Source: Rhodoferax koreense
Lineage (GTDB): Bacteria > Pseudomonadota > Gammaproteobacteria > Burkholderiales > Burkholderiaceae_C
Assembly: GCF_001955695.1 (NCBI RefSeq)
Contig: NZ_CP019236.1
Coordinates: forward strand, 2,108,001-2,172,000
Reading direction: 5' to 3'
Length of the DNA stretch: 64,000 nucleotides
A program made the position numbers and the translations under genes. The notes under the pieces are model-generated. The model did no database searches and was not told the DNA's origin. It saw only the letters and a list, made by a program, of their open reading frames with translations. Positions 8,062-17,184 of the stretch are shown one piece after another. Position 1 is the first letter of the stretch. Each line of letters opens with the position of its first letter.

Positions 8062-9267
8062 TCAGCTTGGCTCGCGCGTCGCCCGCACCAGTGCCGCCCT
8101 TCCCGCGCCCCAGCCGAACCAGGCCGCCCCCAGCGCCATGCCGCCGTACACGTAGCCTGCGCTCGCGAAGCTGCCGGTGCGGCCGTGCAGCACACCGATC
8201 AGCATCGGCCCGGCCGAGGCCACCAGGTAGCCGACCGTCTGCGCCATGCTCGACAACTGCGCGGCCACCTGGCTGTCGGGTGAGCGCAGCACGATCAGCG
8301 TCATGCACACCGAGAACAGCCCGCCCTGCGCCAGCCCGAGCAGCGCCGCATAGCCCCACACGAGCGACAGCGGCGCGTACAGCATGGCCAGCAGGCAGGC
8401 GCCGGCCAGCAGCGCCAGCGCGACGTTGAGCCCGCTCTGGTTGCGCTGGCGGATCGCGAAGCTCGGCAGCAGCAGGCAGGTGGCGACCTGCGCCATCACC
8501 GAGGCCGAGATCACCCAGCCAGCCGTCACGCCGTCCAGGCCGCGTTCGCGCAGGATGGGCGCGAGCCAGCCGAACATGGCGTAGGCCAGGCCCGACTGCA
8601 GCCCCATGTACATCGTGACCTGCCAGGCCAGCCGGTCGCGCCACAGGCCGCGCACGCGCTGGCGCTGGTGCCCATCGGCGGCCGGGCCGCGGCGCAGGGC
8701 CTGCGGTGCCCAGATCAGCGCCACCAGCGCGGCAGGCACGGCCCATGCGGCCAGCGCCCAGGTCCAGCGGTGGCCGAACCATTGCGCGAGCGGCACCGAC
8801 AGGCCGGCCGCGCCCGCGGCGCCGCCGCAGACAGCCATGGTGTAGAGCCCGGTCATCAGCCCGGCCTGGGCCGCGAAGTCGCGTTTCACCAGGCCCGGCA
8901 GCAGCACGTTGCCCACCGCGATGGCACCCGCAGCGACCGCCGAGGCGGCGAAAAGCATCGGCAGGCTGCCGGTGCCGCGCAGCGCGGTGCTCAGGCCCAG
9001 CAGCAGCAGCACGCCGAGCAGGGTTTTCTCGATGCCGAAGCGCAGTGCCAGCCTGGGGGCGAGCGGCGCAAACAGGCCGAGGCAAAGCACCGGTATCGCC
9101 GTGAGGTAACTTGCACCGAGCGCGGTGAGGCCGGTGCCGGCGCTGATCTCGGGCAGCAGCACCGGCAGGCTGGCCAGCGCCGGGCGCAGGTTCAACGCGA
9201 TCAGGATGATGCTGGCGGCGAGCAACCAGTGTGCGGCGCGGCTGCGCGCGGGAGGGTTCGGGGTCAT
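8062..9267 (-). CDS. MFS transporter, CynX/NimT family
   Basis: A 401-residue membrane protein with about twelve hydrophobic segments, such as WLLAASIILIALNLRPALAS and ALLGLAQGGLFSVCMTLIVL. It belongs to the major facilitator superfamily group of cyanate and nitroimidazole permeases (CynX, NimT, YeaN); the N-terminal LRPAL is typical of it. The substrate cannot be told from sequence. The ATG overlaps the stop of hpnE by four bases (ATGA), so it is translated as the last gene of the squalene operon. That makes export of a pathway-related compound possible, though operon read-through is enough to explain it. Confidence 0.85.
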   Translation of the reverse strand: MTPNPPARSRAAHWLLAASIILIALNLRPALASLPVLLPEISAGTGLTALGASYLTAIPVLCLGLFAPLAPRLALRFGIEKTLLGVLLLLGLSTALRGTGSLPMLFAASAVAAGAIAVGNVLLPGLVKRDFAAQAGLMTGLYTMAVCGGAAGAAGLSVPLAQWFGHRWTWALAAWAVPAALVALIWAPQALRRGPAADGHQRQRVRGLWRDRLAWQVTMYMGLQSGLAYAMFGWLAPILRERGLDGVTAGWVISASVMAQVATCLLLPSFAIRQRNQSGLNVALALLAGACLLAMLYAPLSLVWGYAALLGLAQGGLFSVCMTLIVLRSPDSQVAAQLSSMAQTVGYLVASAGPMLIGVLHGRTGSFASAGYVYGGMALGAAWFGWGAGRAALVRATREPS

Positions 9268-10583
9268 GCAAACGATGGGTTGGAAAGGGCTGCGGCAGCG
9301 GCCACACCGCTGCGCACTGCGCCCTCGAGTGTGCCGGGATAGGGGCCGGCCACGTGTTCGCCGCAGGCCAGCAGGCCGGGCGCGACCCGCATCGCCGGAC
9401 GGCGCAGGCCGGGGGTGCAGGCGAAGGTGGCGCGTTTCTCGACGATGGTCTGCACCGGCATCAGGTCTTCCAGGCCGAGTTGCGACCGGCCCTGGGCCAG
9501 CACCTGGGCTTCGATGGTGTCGCGGTCGCCGTGGCTCACACTGACCACGAAGGCCAATATACCCCCATGCCCGGGTGCATGCGCCGCGCCCAGGTGGCGG
9601 CGGTCGAACACGAACTGGGCCGGTGCTGCAGGCGAGGAACGCAGCGCGAGCATCGGCGCGGCGAGGCGCGTGGCGCTGGTGGCGTAGACGGTGGTGATGG
9701 CTTCGAAGGCCAGGCCGTCGCTGTCGGCGAGCCAGCCTTCGCTGTCGGCCAGGCCGGCCTGCCGTACGAGGCGCGCAGCTTCCCAGGAGGGGCAGGCGAG
9801 CAGCACCGCGTCGAAATCTTCCGCCAGGCCATCGGCTAGCACCTGCCAGCGCGGGCCCGGTTGCGTGATCGCCGCGACGCGGCGGCCGAGCCGCACTTCG
9901 CCGCCGCCCGCCACGAGCCAGGCCGCGGCGGGCGCGGGAAACAATTGGCCCAGGTCGACACGCGGGATCAGCAGATTCGAGCCGCCGTACGCGCCTGTCC
10001 GCGGGCCGAGCAAGGAATCCTGGATCACCCGCAGGAACACCTGGCCGCTGGCCTCATTGGCGGCCGTGTTCAGGGCCGAGGCGCACAGCGGCTCGATGAG
10101 TTCGGCCATGACGCGCGGCGTGAGTTCGGCGCACAGGTCGGCGACGTTGAGGGCCGCGTCACACCGGAACTTGGCGCGTTGCCAGGCTGAAGCGGCGCGC
10201 AGCAGCGTGAGCTTGTCGCGCCAGTTCCAGCCACGTGCGCCCAGGATGCCGGCCAGGCCGTCGAAAGGCGCGGGCCAGTCGGGGCATTCAAGGCCGTTGC
10301 CATCGGGAAAACGCAGGGTCAGCGGCAGGCGCAGCAGGGCCTGGTCGGCATCGACACCGACCTCTCGCATCAGCCGCAGGGTTTCGGCATAGGCGCCGAT
10401 GAGGATGTGCTGGCCGTTGTCGAGCCACAGCGTGGTGCCGTCGGTTTTTGCATGTTTCAGGGCTCTGGCCCTGCCGCCAAGCGCGCGGGATGCTTCGAAA
10501 ACGATAGCAGTGTGGCCAGCGCGCGTGGCTTCCACGGCAGCGGCCAGGCCGGCCCAGCCGGCACCGACGATGGCGATCCTCAC
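9264..10583 (-). CDS. hpnE: Hydroxysqualene dehydroxylase HpnE
   Basis: A 439-residue FAD-dependent amine-oxidase-like enzyme that reduces hydroxysqualene to squalene. The FAD-binding motif is at the N-terminus (VRIAIVGAGWAGLAAAVEA, then VFEASRALGGRARA). The C-terminal FAD contact region has GLLACGEHVAGPYPGTLEGA. Start: GTG at 10583 overlapping the hpnD stop (GTGA), which indicates translational coupling. Together with hpnC and hpnD it forms the three-enzyme bacterial route from farnesyl diphosphate to squalene, a precursor of hopanoids or carotenoids. No squalene-hopene cyclase gene lies in this window. Confidence 0.92.
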   Translation of the reverse strand: MRIAIVGAGWAGLAAAVEATRAGHTAIVFEASRALGGRARALKHAKTDGTTLWLDNGQHILIGAYAETLRLMREVGVDADQALLRLPLTLRFPDGNGLECPDWPAPFDGLAGILGARGWNWRDKLTLLRAASAWQRAKFRCDAALNVADLCAELTPRVMAELIEPLCASALNTAANEASGQVFLRVIQDSLLGPRTGAYGGSNLLIPRVDLGQLFPAPAAAWLVAGGGEVRLGRRVAAITQPGPRWQVLADGLAEDFDAVLLACPSWEAARLVRQAGLADSEGWLADSDGLAFEAITTVYATSATRLAAPMLALRSSPAAPAQFVFDRRHLGAAHAPGHGGILAFVVSVSHGDRDTIEAQVLAQGRSQLGLEDLMPVQTIVEKRATFACTPGLRRPAMRVAPGLLACGEHVAGPYPGTLEGAVRSGVAAAAALSNPSFA

Positions 10584-11419
10584 ACCCTGCCCAAAGCCTG
10601 CACCTTCCAGGCCAGCCAGAGCTTTCGGATCGGCGTGAGGCTGTTGCGCTGGTGCAGCACCTGGAAGTTGTCGCGTTCGATCTCGCGCAGCAGCGTGCGG
10701 TAGATGCTGGCCATCATCAGGCCGGGTTTTTGCGCGCGGCGGTCGGCCTCGGGCAGCACGGCCATGGCTTCGTCGTAGAGCCGGTGCGCGCGCTCGGCCT
10801 GGAAGCGCATCAGCGCGGTGAAGCGGTCGGAATAGGTGCGCTTGAGGATCTCGTGCGCCTTCACGTCGAACTGCTGCAACTCGTTGACCGGCAGGTAGAT
10901 GCGGCCCATGAGCGCGTCCTCGCCCACGTCGCGGATGATGTTGGTGAGCTGGAAGGCCAGGCCGAGCTTGTGTGCGTAGTCGGTGGTGGCGGCCTGGGTC
11001 TGGCCGAAGATGCGCGCCGACACTTCGCCCACCACGCCGGCCACGAGGTGGCAATAACGCTGCAGACCGGGGAAGTCGAGGTAGCGCGTCTGCTCCAGGT
11101 CCATCTGGCAGCCGTCGATGATGGCCTGCAGGTGGTGCTGCTGGATGTCGTATTCGGCGCTGTGCGGCATCAGAGCCTGCATCACGGGATGCGTGGGCTT
11201 GCCGGCGTAGGCTTGTGCGACCTCGCTTTTCCACCAGGCGAGCTTCGTCTGGGCGACGCCGGCGTCGGTCGTCTCATCGACGACGTCATCGACTTCGCGG
11301 CAGAACGCATAGAAGGCGGTGATGGCCGCGCGCCGCGGGCGTGGCAGGAAAAGAAAGGCGTAATAGAAGCTGCTGCCGGAGGCGGCGGCCTTTTGCTGGA
11401 CGTACTGCTCGGGGGTCAT
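10580..11419 (-). CDS. hpnD: Presqualene diphosphate synthase HpnD
   Basis: A 279-residue trans-isoprenyl diphosphate synthase (squalene/phytoene synthase fold) that condenses two farnesyl diphosphates to presqualene diphosphate. Both Asp-rich motifs are present: FCREVDDVVDE near residue 45 and LTNIIRDVGEDALMGR near residue 155. SSFYYAFLFLPRPRRAAITA is the usual N-terminal signature. It lies downstream of hpnC, separated by 178 bases that hold a repeat element, and overlaps hpnE by four bases. Length and motifs suggest a fully active enzyme. Confidence 0.93.
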   Translation of the reverse strand: MTPEQYVQQKAAASGSSFYYAFLFLPRPRRAAITAFYAFCREVDDVVDETTDAGVAQTKLAWWKSEVAQAYAGKPTHPVMQALMPHSAEYDIQQHHLQAIIDGCQMDLEQTRYLDFPGLQRYCHLVAGVVGEVSARIFGQTQAATTDYAHKLGLAFQLTNIIRDVGEDALMGRIYLPVNELQQFDVKAHEILKRTYSDRFTALMRFQAERAHRLYDEAMAVLPEADRRAQKPGLMMASIYRTLLREIERDNFQVLHQRNSLTPIRKLWLAWKVQALGRV

Positions 11420-11445
11420 TTGGGGGGATTGTTACATTGTCACTG

Positions 11446-11590
11446 GTCAACCCATCGCTCAGCTTGGCCCGCCTTCGGCAAAAAGCCTGTCCCATTCCAG
11501 GGGCGCCGCGGAACCGGCTTCGCCGGGCCGCTGGTGGCGCCCCCTGCAAGGGGGTGGCGCTACACACAGTGAGCGACTTGGGGGTGAGCG
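11446..11590. repeat. Intergenic palindromic repeat (Comamonadaceae-type)
   Basis: The 178-base gap between hpnC and hpnD contains two hairpins in series: CCGGC (11514-11518) with GCCGG (11522-11526), and CCCCC (11540-11544) with GGGGG (11550-11554), extended by flanking GC pairs. From memory, very similar stretches recur between genes in Comamonadaceae genomes. Only this copy is seen in the window. Confidence 0.5.
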
Positions 11591-11597
11591 AAAGTTC

Positions 11598-12473
11598 TTA
11601 CATTGCGAACGCACGCGCCAGCATCAGCGGTGCGTCCCAGGCACCGATGCGTGGCCGCGCACGCAGCGTGGCGAAATGCATGGCCTCGATCTTGTCGAGG
11701 ATGCGCAGGCCGCCTTGCACCACCAGCCGCAGCTCCCAGCCGGCCCGGCCCGGCACGGCGTGCACCAGCGGCGTGCCGCTTTGCATCAGTTCCCGCGCCC
11801 AGGCCACCTGTTCGGCGATCAGCCGCGTGGCTTCGGGCGTCTGTTCGCGGGCCAGCAACGTGGCGTCGCTCACCCCGTGGCGGAGGCGGGCGTCGGCAGG
11901 CAGGTAGTAGCGCCCGCGCGGCAGGTCGAGGCTCAGGTCCTGCCAGAAGTTGATGAGCTGCAGGGCGTTGCAGATGGCATCGCTCTGCTGCAGCGAACGG
12001 CCGTCCGCGACGCCGTACAGGTGCAGCAGCAGCCGGCCGATCGGCGCGGCCGAACGCTGGCAATAGGCCAACAGTTCGGTGCGGTCGGCATAGCCCTGTC
12101 GGTTTTGGGTCTTATGCACATCCTGGGTGAAGGCATCGAGCAGGTCGGCCAGCAACTGGTGCGGCAGCGAAAATGCCGTCATCTCGCGTGCGAGCGGCCC
12201 GAAAACCTGGGGCCAGCGGGTCGATGGCGCGCGGCCCGCCACGATGGCCGCGAGGTCGGCGCGGTAGGCGGCGAGGTCGTCCAGGCGTTGTGCAAAAGTC
12301 ACATCGCCTTCGTCGGCCAGGTCATCGGCCGTGCGCGCGAAGTGGTAGATGGCCGCGATGGGCGGCCTCAGCCGTGGCGGGCAAAGCCAGGAGGCAACGG
12401 GAAAATTTTCGTAGTGCTCGACGCTTTGTCGGGTAGCATTTTGGGTCGAGGAGGGGGCATTCACGGGCCGCAT
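11598..12473 (-). CDS. hpnC: Hydroxysqualene synthase HpnC
   Basis: A 291-residue squalene/phytoene-synthase-like enzyme that converts presqualene diphosphate to hydroxysqualene. Visible motifs are ENFPVASWLCPPRLR at the N-terminus, the first Asp motif FARTADDLADEGD and the second NFWQDLSLDLPRGRYYLP. It is the first gene of the hpnC-hpnD-hpnE-MFS run and is divergent from the RND efflux operon, with 135 bases between start codons. It is separated from hpnD by a repeat element, which may make the two halves of the operon respond differently. Confidence 0.92.
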   Translation of the reverse strand: MRPVNAPSSTQNATRQSVEHYENFPVASWLCPPRLRPPIAAIYHFARTADDLADEGDVTFAQRLDDLAAYRADLAAIVAGRAPSTRWPQVFGPLAREMTAFSLPHQLLADLLDAFTQDVHKTQNRQGYADRTELLAYCQRSAAPIGRLLLHLYGVADGRSLQQSDAICNALQLINFWQDLSLDLPRGRYYLPADARLRHGVSDATLLAREQTPEATRLIAEQVAWARELMQSGTPLVHAVPGRAGWELRLVVQGGLRILDKIEAMHFATLRARPRIGAWDAPLMLARAFAM

Positions 12474-12542
12474 TGTCGCTGGACTAAGCTGTGGCCATGA
12501 CCCTGTCGCGTTCCATCAGTCTTCGAGCAGACGGTAACCGGT

Positions 12543-12568
12543 TGTACGGATATGTGCTTATCTGTACA
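12543..12568. promoter_or_regulatory. Palindromic operator over the efflux promoter
   Basis: TGTACGGATA (12543-12552), six bases, then TATCTGTACA (12559-12568): arms that match at nine of ten positions. A promoter fits on top of it: TTGTAC (12542-12547), 17 bases, TACAGT (12565-12570). Its position 41 bases before the adaptor gene suggests repression by a TetR-like dimer. No such regulator gene is in the window. Confidence 0.6.
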
Positions 12569-12608
12569 GTCAGTCGGCAGTCGCTCAGTCGTTTTCAGCA
12601 GGCCAGTC

Positions 12609-13805
12609 ATGTCAAAAAAAATACCGCGTAGTTCCTTACGCTCCCCTGTGCGCGCCGGTTTCACGGCCATGGCCTGGCTGGCAATCCTGGGCCTGGTCGG
12701 CCTGACGGCCGGATGTTCCAAGCCCGAACCGGAGGCCGAGCCGATCCGCTCCGTCAAGGTGCAGACGGTGACGCCGAGCGTGCTGCAGTCGCGCCTTGAA
12801 TTCTCGGGTGACGTGCGCGCCCGGGTCGAATCCCGGCTGGGCTTCCGGGTGGCCGGCAAGATGGTGCGGCGCCAGGCCGAACTCGGCCAGCGCGTCAAGG
12901 TCGGCGAGGTGCTGGCGCAGCTCGATCCGCAGGATTTCCGGCTGGCGAACGATGCCGCCCAGGCCCAGGTGGCCGCGGCGTTGACCAACCGCGACCTGGC
13001 CGCGGCCGACTACAAGCGCTACAAGGAGTTGCGCGATCAGAACTTCATCAGCGGGGCCGAACTCGAGCGGCGCGACACGGCACTCAAGTCGGCGCAGGCG
13101 CAATACGACCAGGCGCGCGCGCAGTCTTCCTCGCAGGGCAACCAGGCCAGGTACACGCGGCTGGTCGCCGACGTGGCGGGCGTGGTCACCGGCATCGAAG
13201 CCGAGCCTGGCCAGGTGGTGGCCGCCGGCACGCCGGTGGTGCGCATCGCCCAGGACGGGCCACGCGACGTGGTGTTCACCGTGCCCGAGGACATGGTGGC
13301 GGCCATGGCGGTCGGCTCGCCGGTGGAGGCGCGCATCTGGGCCTCGGACGCGGTGTTGAGCGGCACGGTGCGTGAGGTGGCGGCCAGCGCCGACCCGGTG
13401 ACGCGCACCTTCCAGGTCAAGGTGGCGCTGGAGACGGCCGAGCCGCCGCCGTTGGGCACGACGATGACGGTGGTACCCAAGGCGCTGAGCCGCGCCGGCG
13501 CCCCGGTCATCAAGTTGCCGACCAGTGCGCTGTGGCAGGACGCCAAGCAGGGCAGCGCGGTCTGGGTGCTCGAGCCGTCGAGCATGACGGTGCGGGCGCA
13601 ACCGGTGGCGGTGGCCACGGCGGACGGCAACGAGGTGGTCATCGGTTCGGGCCTCACGCCGGGCATGCAGGTCGTGACGGCCGGCGTGCACGTGCTCGCG
13701 CCGGGGCAGAAGGTGCGCATCTACCAGGAGAGGACGACGGCCTCGGCCGCCGCCGTGCCGGCGCCAGCGCCGGTTGCCGCGGCCAGCACGCCGGCTGCGA
13801 AGTGA
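12609..13805 (+). CDS. RND efflux periplasmic adaptor subunit (lipoprotein)
   Basis: A 398-residue membrane-fusion protein linking an inner-membrane RND pump to an outer-membrane channel. The signal peptide ends in a lipobox, GLTAGC, with the lipidated Cys at about residue 36. The lipoyl/barrel-sandwich region (GFRVAGKMVRRQAELGQRVK and GVVTGIEAEPGQVVAAGTPV) brackets an alpha-hairpin with AAALTNRDLAAADYKRYKEL. A beta-barrel and membrane-proximal domain follow, then an Ala/Pro-rich tail. The start at 12609 (MSKKIPRSS) is chosen because it gives a compact signal peptide. The pump gene follows 7 bases later. No outer-membrane factor is encoded here, so a TolC-like protein from elsewhere must be shared. 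Confidence 0.92.
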   Translation: MSKKIPRSSLRSPVRAGFTAMAWLAILGLVGLTAGCSKPEPEAEPIRSVKVQTVTPSVLQSRLEFSGDVRARVESRLGFRVAGKMVRRQAELGQRVKVGEVLAQLDPQDFRLANDAAQAQVAAALTNRDLAAADYKRYKELRDQNFISGAELERRDTALKSAQAQYDQARAQSSSQGNQARYTRLVADVAGVVTGIEAEPGQVVAAGTPVVRIAQDGPRDVVFTVPEDMVAAMAVGSPVEARIWASDAVLSGTVREVAASADPVTRTFQVKVALETAEPPPLGTTMTVVPKALSRAGAPVIKLPTSALWQDAKQGSAVWVLEPSSMTVRAQPVAVATADGNEVVIGSGLTPGMQVVTAGVHVLAPGQKVRIYQERTTASAAAVPAPAPVAAASTPAAK

Positions 13806-13812
13806 GCCCTCG

Positions 13813-16800
13813 ATGAGCCATCCAGAATACCAAGCCGCGGCCGACGCGCAGCCCAAGGGTTTCAATCTTTCGAAATGGGCGCTCGACCATCCGGCGCTCA
13901 CGCGTTACCTGATGGTGGTGCTGATGCTGATGGGCTTCGCCGCCTACTTCCAGCTCGGCCAGGACGAAGACCCGCCGTTCACCTTCCGGGTGATGGTGGT
14001 GCGTACCTACTGGCCCGGCGCCACTGCGCAGCAGGTCGCCGAGCAGGTGACCGACAAGCTCGAACGTACGCTGCAGGAGGTGCCGTACGCCGACCGCATC
14101 CGCAGCTATTCCAAGCCGGGTGAGTCGCAGATCATCTTCCAGCTCAAGGATTCGTTCAAGGGCAGCGAGGTGGCCAACCTCTGGTACGTAGTGCGCAAGA
14201 AGATCGGCGACATGCGCTACACGCTGCCGTCCGGCGTGCAGGGGCCGTTCTTCAACGACGATTTCGGCGACGTCTACGGCATCATCTATGCGCTGGAGGC
14301 CGACGGTTTCAGCAATGCCGAGGTCAAGGTGTTCGCCGACGACGTGCGCCAGCAGCTGCTGCGCATTCCCGACGTGGCCAAGGTCGACCTGTTCGGCGTG
14401 CAGGACCAGAAGGTCTTCATCGAGATTTCGCAAAAGCGCCTGGCCCAGCTCGGCCTGGACCTGAACCAGGTGCTGGCCCAGCTCGGCCAGCAGAACGCCG
14501 TGGAAAGCGCGGGCGCGGTGCAGACGCCGCTGGACGTGGTGCAGGTGCGCGTGGACGGACAGTTCGAGGCCGTCGAGGACCTGAAGGCGCTGCCGATCCG
14601 CGGCAGCTCGGGCGGCACGCTGCGGCTGGCCGACATCGCCCAGATCACACGCGGCTACGTGGACCCGCCGCAGGTCAAGGTGCGCCACCAGGGCAACGAG
14701 GTGATTGCGCTGGGCGTGTCGATGATCCGAGGCGGCGACATCATTGCGCTGGGCAAGGCCATGGACACCTTGTCCGCGCGCATTGCCAAGAGCCTGCCGG
14801 CCGGCGTGAAGCTGGTGCAGGTGCAGGACCAGCCGAAGGCCGTGTCGAGTTCGGTCAATGAGTTCGTCGGCGTGCTGATCGAGGCCGTGCTGATCGTGCT
14901 GGCCGTGAGTTTCGTCAGCCTCGGCCTGCACAAGCGGCCCGGCCGCAACCCCTGGTGGAAACACTACATGCTCGACATCCGGCCCGGCCTGGTCGTGGGC
15001 ATCACCATCCCGCTGGTGCTGGGACTGACCTTCCTCGGCATGTGGTACTGGGGCATCGGGCTGCACAAGATATCGCTGGGCTCGCTGATCATCGCGCTGG
15101 GTCTGCTGGTCGACGACGCCATCATTGCCGTGGAGATGATGGTGCGCAAGATGGAGGAGGGCTACGACAAGGTACGCGCCGCCACCTTTGCCTACGAGAT
15201 CACCGCCATGCCGATGCTCACCGGCACGCTGATCACCGCGGCCGGCTTCCTGCCGATCGGCATCGCAAAATCCGTCACCGGCGAATACACCTTCGCGATC
15301 TTTGCGGTGACGGTGCTCGCGCTGCTGCTGAGCTGGTTCGTGTCCGTGTATTTCGTGCCCTATCTCGGCACGCTGCTGCTGAAGCCGCCGGCGCACGTGG
15401 AGACGGCCGCCGACGGCAGCCCGGTCCACCACGAGAGCTTCAACTCGCCGTTCTACAACCGCTTCCGGCGCCTGGTGAACTGGTGCGTGCTGCACCGCTG
15501 GATCACCATCGCGCTGACGCTGGCCACCTTCGCGCTCGGCATCGTCGGCATGGGCAAGGTGGAGCAGCAGTTCTTCCCCGATTCGAGCCGGCCGGAGATC
15601 ATGGTCGACATCTGGTTTCCGGAAGGCACCTCCTTCGTCGCCAATGAAAAGGTGGCCAAGCAGGTCGAGGCGCGCCTGATGCGCGAGGCCGGCGTGGCCA
15701 CGGTGACCGGCTGGGTCGGCTCGGGCGTGCCCCGCTTCTACCTGCCGCTGGACCAGGTGTTCCCGCAGACCAACGTGACGCAGTTCATCGTGCTGGCCAA
15801 GGACCTGCATCAGCGCGAGGTGCTGCGCGTGAAGCTGCCGGACCTGTTGGCCACGGAATTCCCGGAGGTGCGCGGCCGTGTCAAGTTGCTGCCCAACGGG
15901 CCGCCGGTGCCGTATCCGGTGCAATTCCGCGTCGTCGGCACCGATCCGCTGGTGCTGCGCGACCGCGCCAACGAGGTCAAGGCCGCGATGCGCGAGAACG
16001 CCAACACCCGCGGCGTGAACGACAACTGGAACGAGTCGGTGAAGGTCATGCGGCTGCAGGTCGACCAGGCCAAGGCGCGCGCGCTCGGCGTGAACAGCCA
16101 GGCCATCGCGCAGGCCGCGAACACCATCCTGCTCGGCGCCACCGTGGGCCAGTTCCGCGAAGGCGACAAGCTCATCGACATCGTGCTGCGCCAGCCGCTC
16201 GACGAGCGCAGTGCCATCACCGACATCGCCAATGCCTACCTGCCCACGGCCAGCGGCAAGTCGATCCCGCTGCTGCAGATCGCCAAACCGGTGTTCGACT
16301 GGGAGCCCGGTGTCATGTGGCGCGAGAACCGCGACTACGCGATCACCGTGCAGAGCGACATCACCGAAGGCCTGCAGGGCGCGACCGTGACCAACGAACT
16401 GCTGCCGCAGTTGAAGAAGCTGGAAGCCAAATGGGCCGAACAGGGCCAGGGCGGCTACCGCATCGAGGTGGCCGGTGCCGTGGAGGAGAGCAGCAAGGGC
16501 TCGGCCTCGATCGCGGCTGGCGTGCCGATCATGCTGTTCATCACCTTCACGTTGCTGATGCTGCAGCTGCACAGCTTCAGCCGCGCGATGCTGGTGTTCC
16601 TGACCGGGCCGCTGGGCATTGCCGGCGTCGCCGGGGCGCTGCTGCTGCTCGGCCGGCCGTTCGGCTTCGTGGCGCTGCTGGGCGTGATCGCACTGATGGG
16701 CATGATCCAACGCAACTCGGTGATCCTGATCGACCAGATCGAGCAGGAACGCGCCCGTGGCGTGCCGACCTGGGACGCGATCGTCGACGCGGCCGTCGGC

Positions 16801-17022
16801 CGTCTGCGCCCGATCGTGCTCACCGCCGCGGCGGCCGTGCTGGCGATGATTCCGCTGTCGCGTTCCGTGTTCTGGGGGCCGATGGCCGTGGCGATCATGG
16901 GCGGTTTGGTGGTCGCAACCGTGCTGACGCTGCTGGCCTTGCCCGCGATGTACGCGGCCTGGTTCCGCGTCAGGCGCGAGCCGCCAGCCGAAGAGCCCGC
17001 GCGCTCCGTCGTGCCCGCCTGA
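13813..17022 (+). CDS. RND efflux permease (AcrB/HAE family)
   Basis: A 1069-residue inner-membrane proton-driven pump. It has the two-fold RND layout: TM1 near residue 30 (ALTRYLMVVLMLMGFAAYF), a large periplasmic loop, TM2-6, a central linker, then the repeat with TM7-12. The proton-relay Asp pair is present in TM4 (LGLLVDDAIIAVEMM, residues 434-435). QDEDPPFTFRVMVVRTYWPG near the first loop resembles the TriC-like subgroup of hydrophobe/amphiphile exporters. The drug or solvent range cannot be predicted. Start ATG at 13813. It shares an operon with the adaptor, controlled by the palindrome at 12543-12568. Confidence 0.93.
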   Translation: MSHPEYQAAADAQPKGFNLSKWALDHPALTRYLMVVLMLMGFAAYFQLGQDEDPPFTFRVMVVRTYWPGATAQQVAEQVTDKLERTLQEVPYADRIRSYSKPGESQIIFQLKDSFKGSEVANLWYVVRKKIGDMRYTLPSGVQGPFFNDDFGDVYGIIYALEADGFSNAEVKVFADDVRQQLLRIPDVAKVDLFGVQDQKVFIEISQKRLAQLGLDLNQVLAQLGQQNAVESAGAVQTPLDVVQVRVDGQFEAVEDLKALPIRGSSGGTLRLADIAQITRGYVDPPQVKVRHQGNEVIALGVSMIRGGDIIALGKAMDTLSARIAKSLPAGVKLVQVQDQPKAVSSSVNEFVGVLIEAVLIVLAVSFVSLGLHKRPGRNPWWKHYMLDIRPGLVVGITIPLVLGLTFLGMWYWGIGLHKISLGSLIIALGLLVDDAIIAVEMMVRKMEEGYDKVRAATFAYEITAMPMLTGTLITAAGFLPIGIAKSVTGEYTFAIFAVTVLALLLSWFVSVYFVPYLGTLLLKPPAHVETAADGSPVHHESFNSPFYNRFRRLVNWCVLHRWITIALTLATFALGIVGMGKVEQQFFPDSSRPEIMVDIWFPEGTSFVANEKVAKQVEARLMREAGVATVTGWVGSGVPRFYLPLDQVFPQTNVTQFIVLAKDLHQREVLRVKLPDLLATEFPEVRGRVKLLPNGPPVPYPVQFRVVGTDPLVLRDRANEVKAAMRENANTRGVNDNWNESVKVMRLQVDQAKARALGVNSQAIAQAANTILLGATVGQFREGDKLIDIVLRQPLDERSAITDIANAYLPTASGKSIPLLQIAKPVFDWEPGVMWRENRDYAITVQSDITEGLQGATVTNELLPQLKKLEAKWAEQGQGGYRIEVAGAVEESSKGSASIAAGVPIMLFITFTLLMLQLHSFSRAMLVFLTGPLGIAGVAGALLLLGRPFGFVALLGVIALMGMIQRNSVILIDQIEQERARGVPTWDAIVDAAVGRLRPIVLTAAAAVLAMIPLSRSVFWGPMAVAIMGGLVVATVLTLLALPAMYAAWFRVRREPPAEEPARSVVPA

Positions 17023-17049
17023 AACCGGCCTGACCTCGGCCCAGGGCGA

Positions 17050-17073
17050 TTTTCCGGATCGCCGGCCGGAAAA
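17050..17073 (+). terminator. Inverted repeat after the efflux operon
   Basis: TTTTCCGG (17050-17057) and CCGGAAAA (17066-17073) form an exact eight-base stem around an eight-base loop, 28 bases after the pump stop. There is no T tract outside the stem, so it may protect the 3' end rather than terminate efficiently. Confidence 0.35.
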
Positions 17074-17184
17074 CCGGCGCCTGCGCAGGCTAAAATGCCA
17101 GGTTCACCGATTTCACGCGAACGGTCGGCGGCCCGGGATTCCAGGAATCTCCGTGCATGCGGGCCTTCGTTTTGTCTGGAACAA

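Noticed and set aside
9264-11234. A possible HpnD-HpnE fusion protein
   Set aside because: The hpnE frame merely stays open upstream through hpnD; the part before the GTG at 10583 is the out-of-frame translation of hpnD, and the GTGA overlap explains the junction.
13654-16710. 1018-codon open frame antisense to the RND pump
   Set aside because: His/Asp/Gln-rich translation typical of the reverse frame of a GC-rich gene; the + strand pump is unmistakable.
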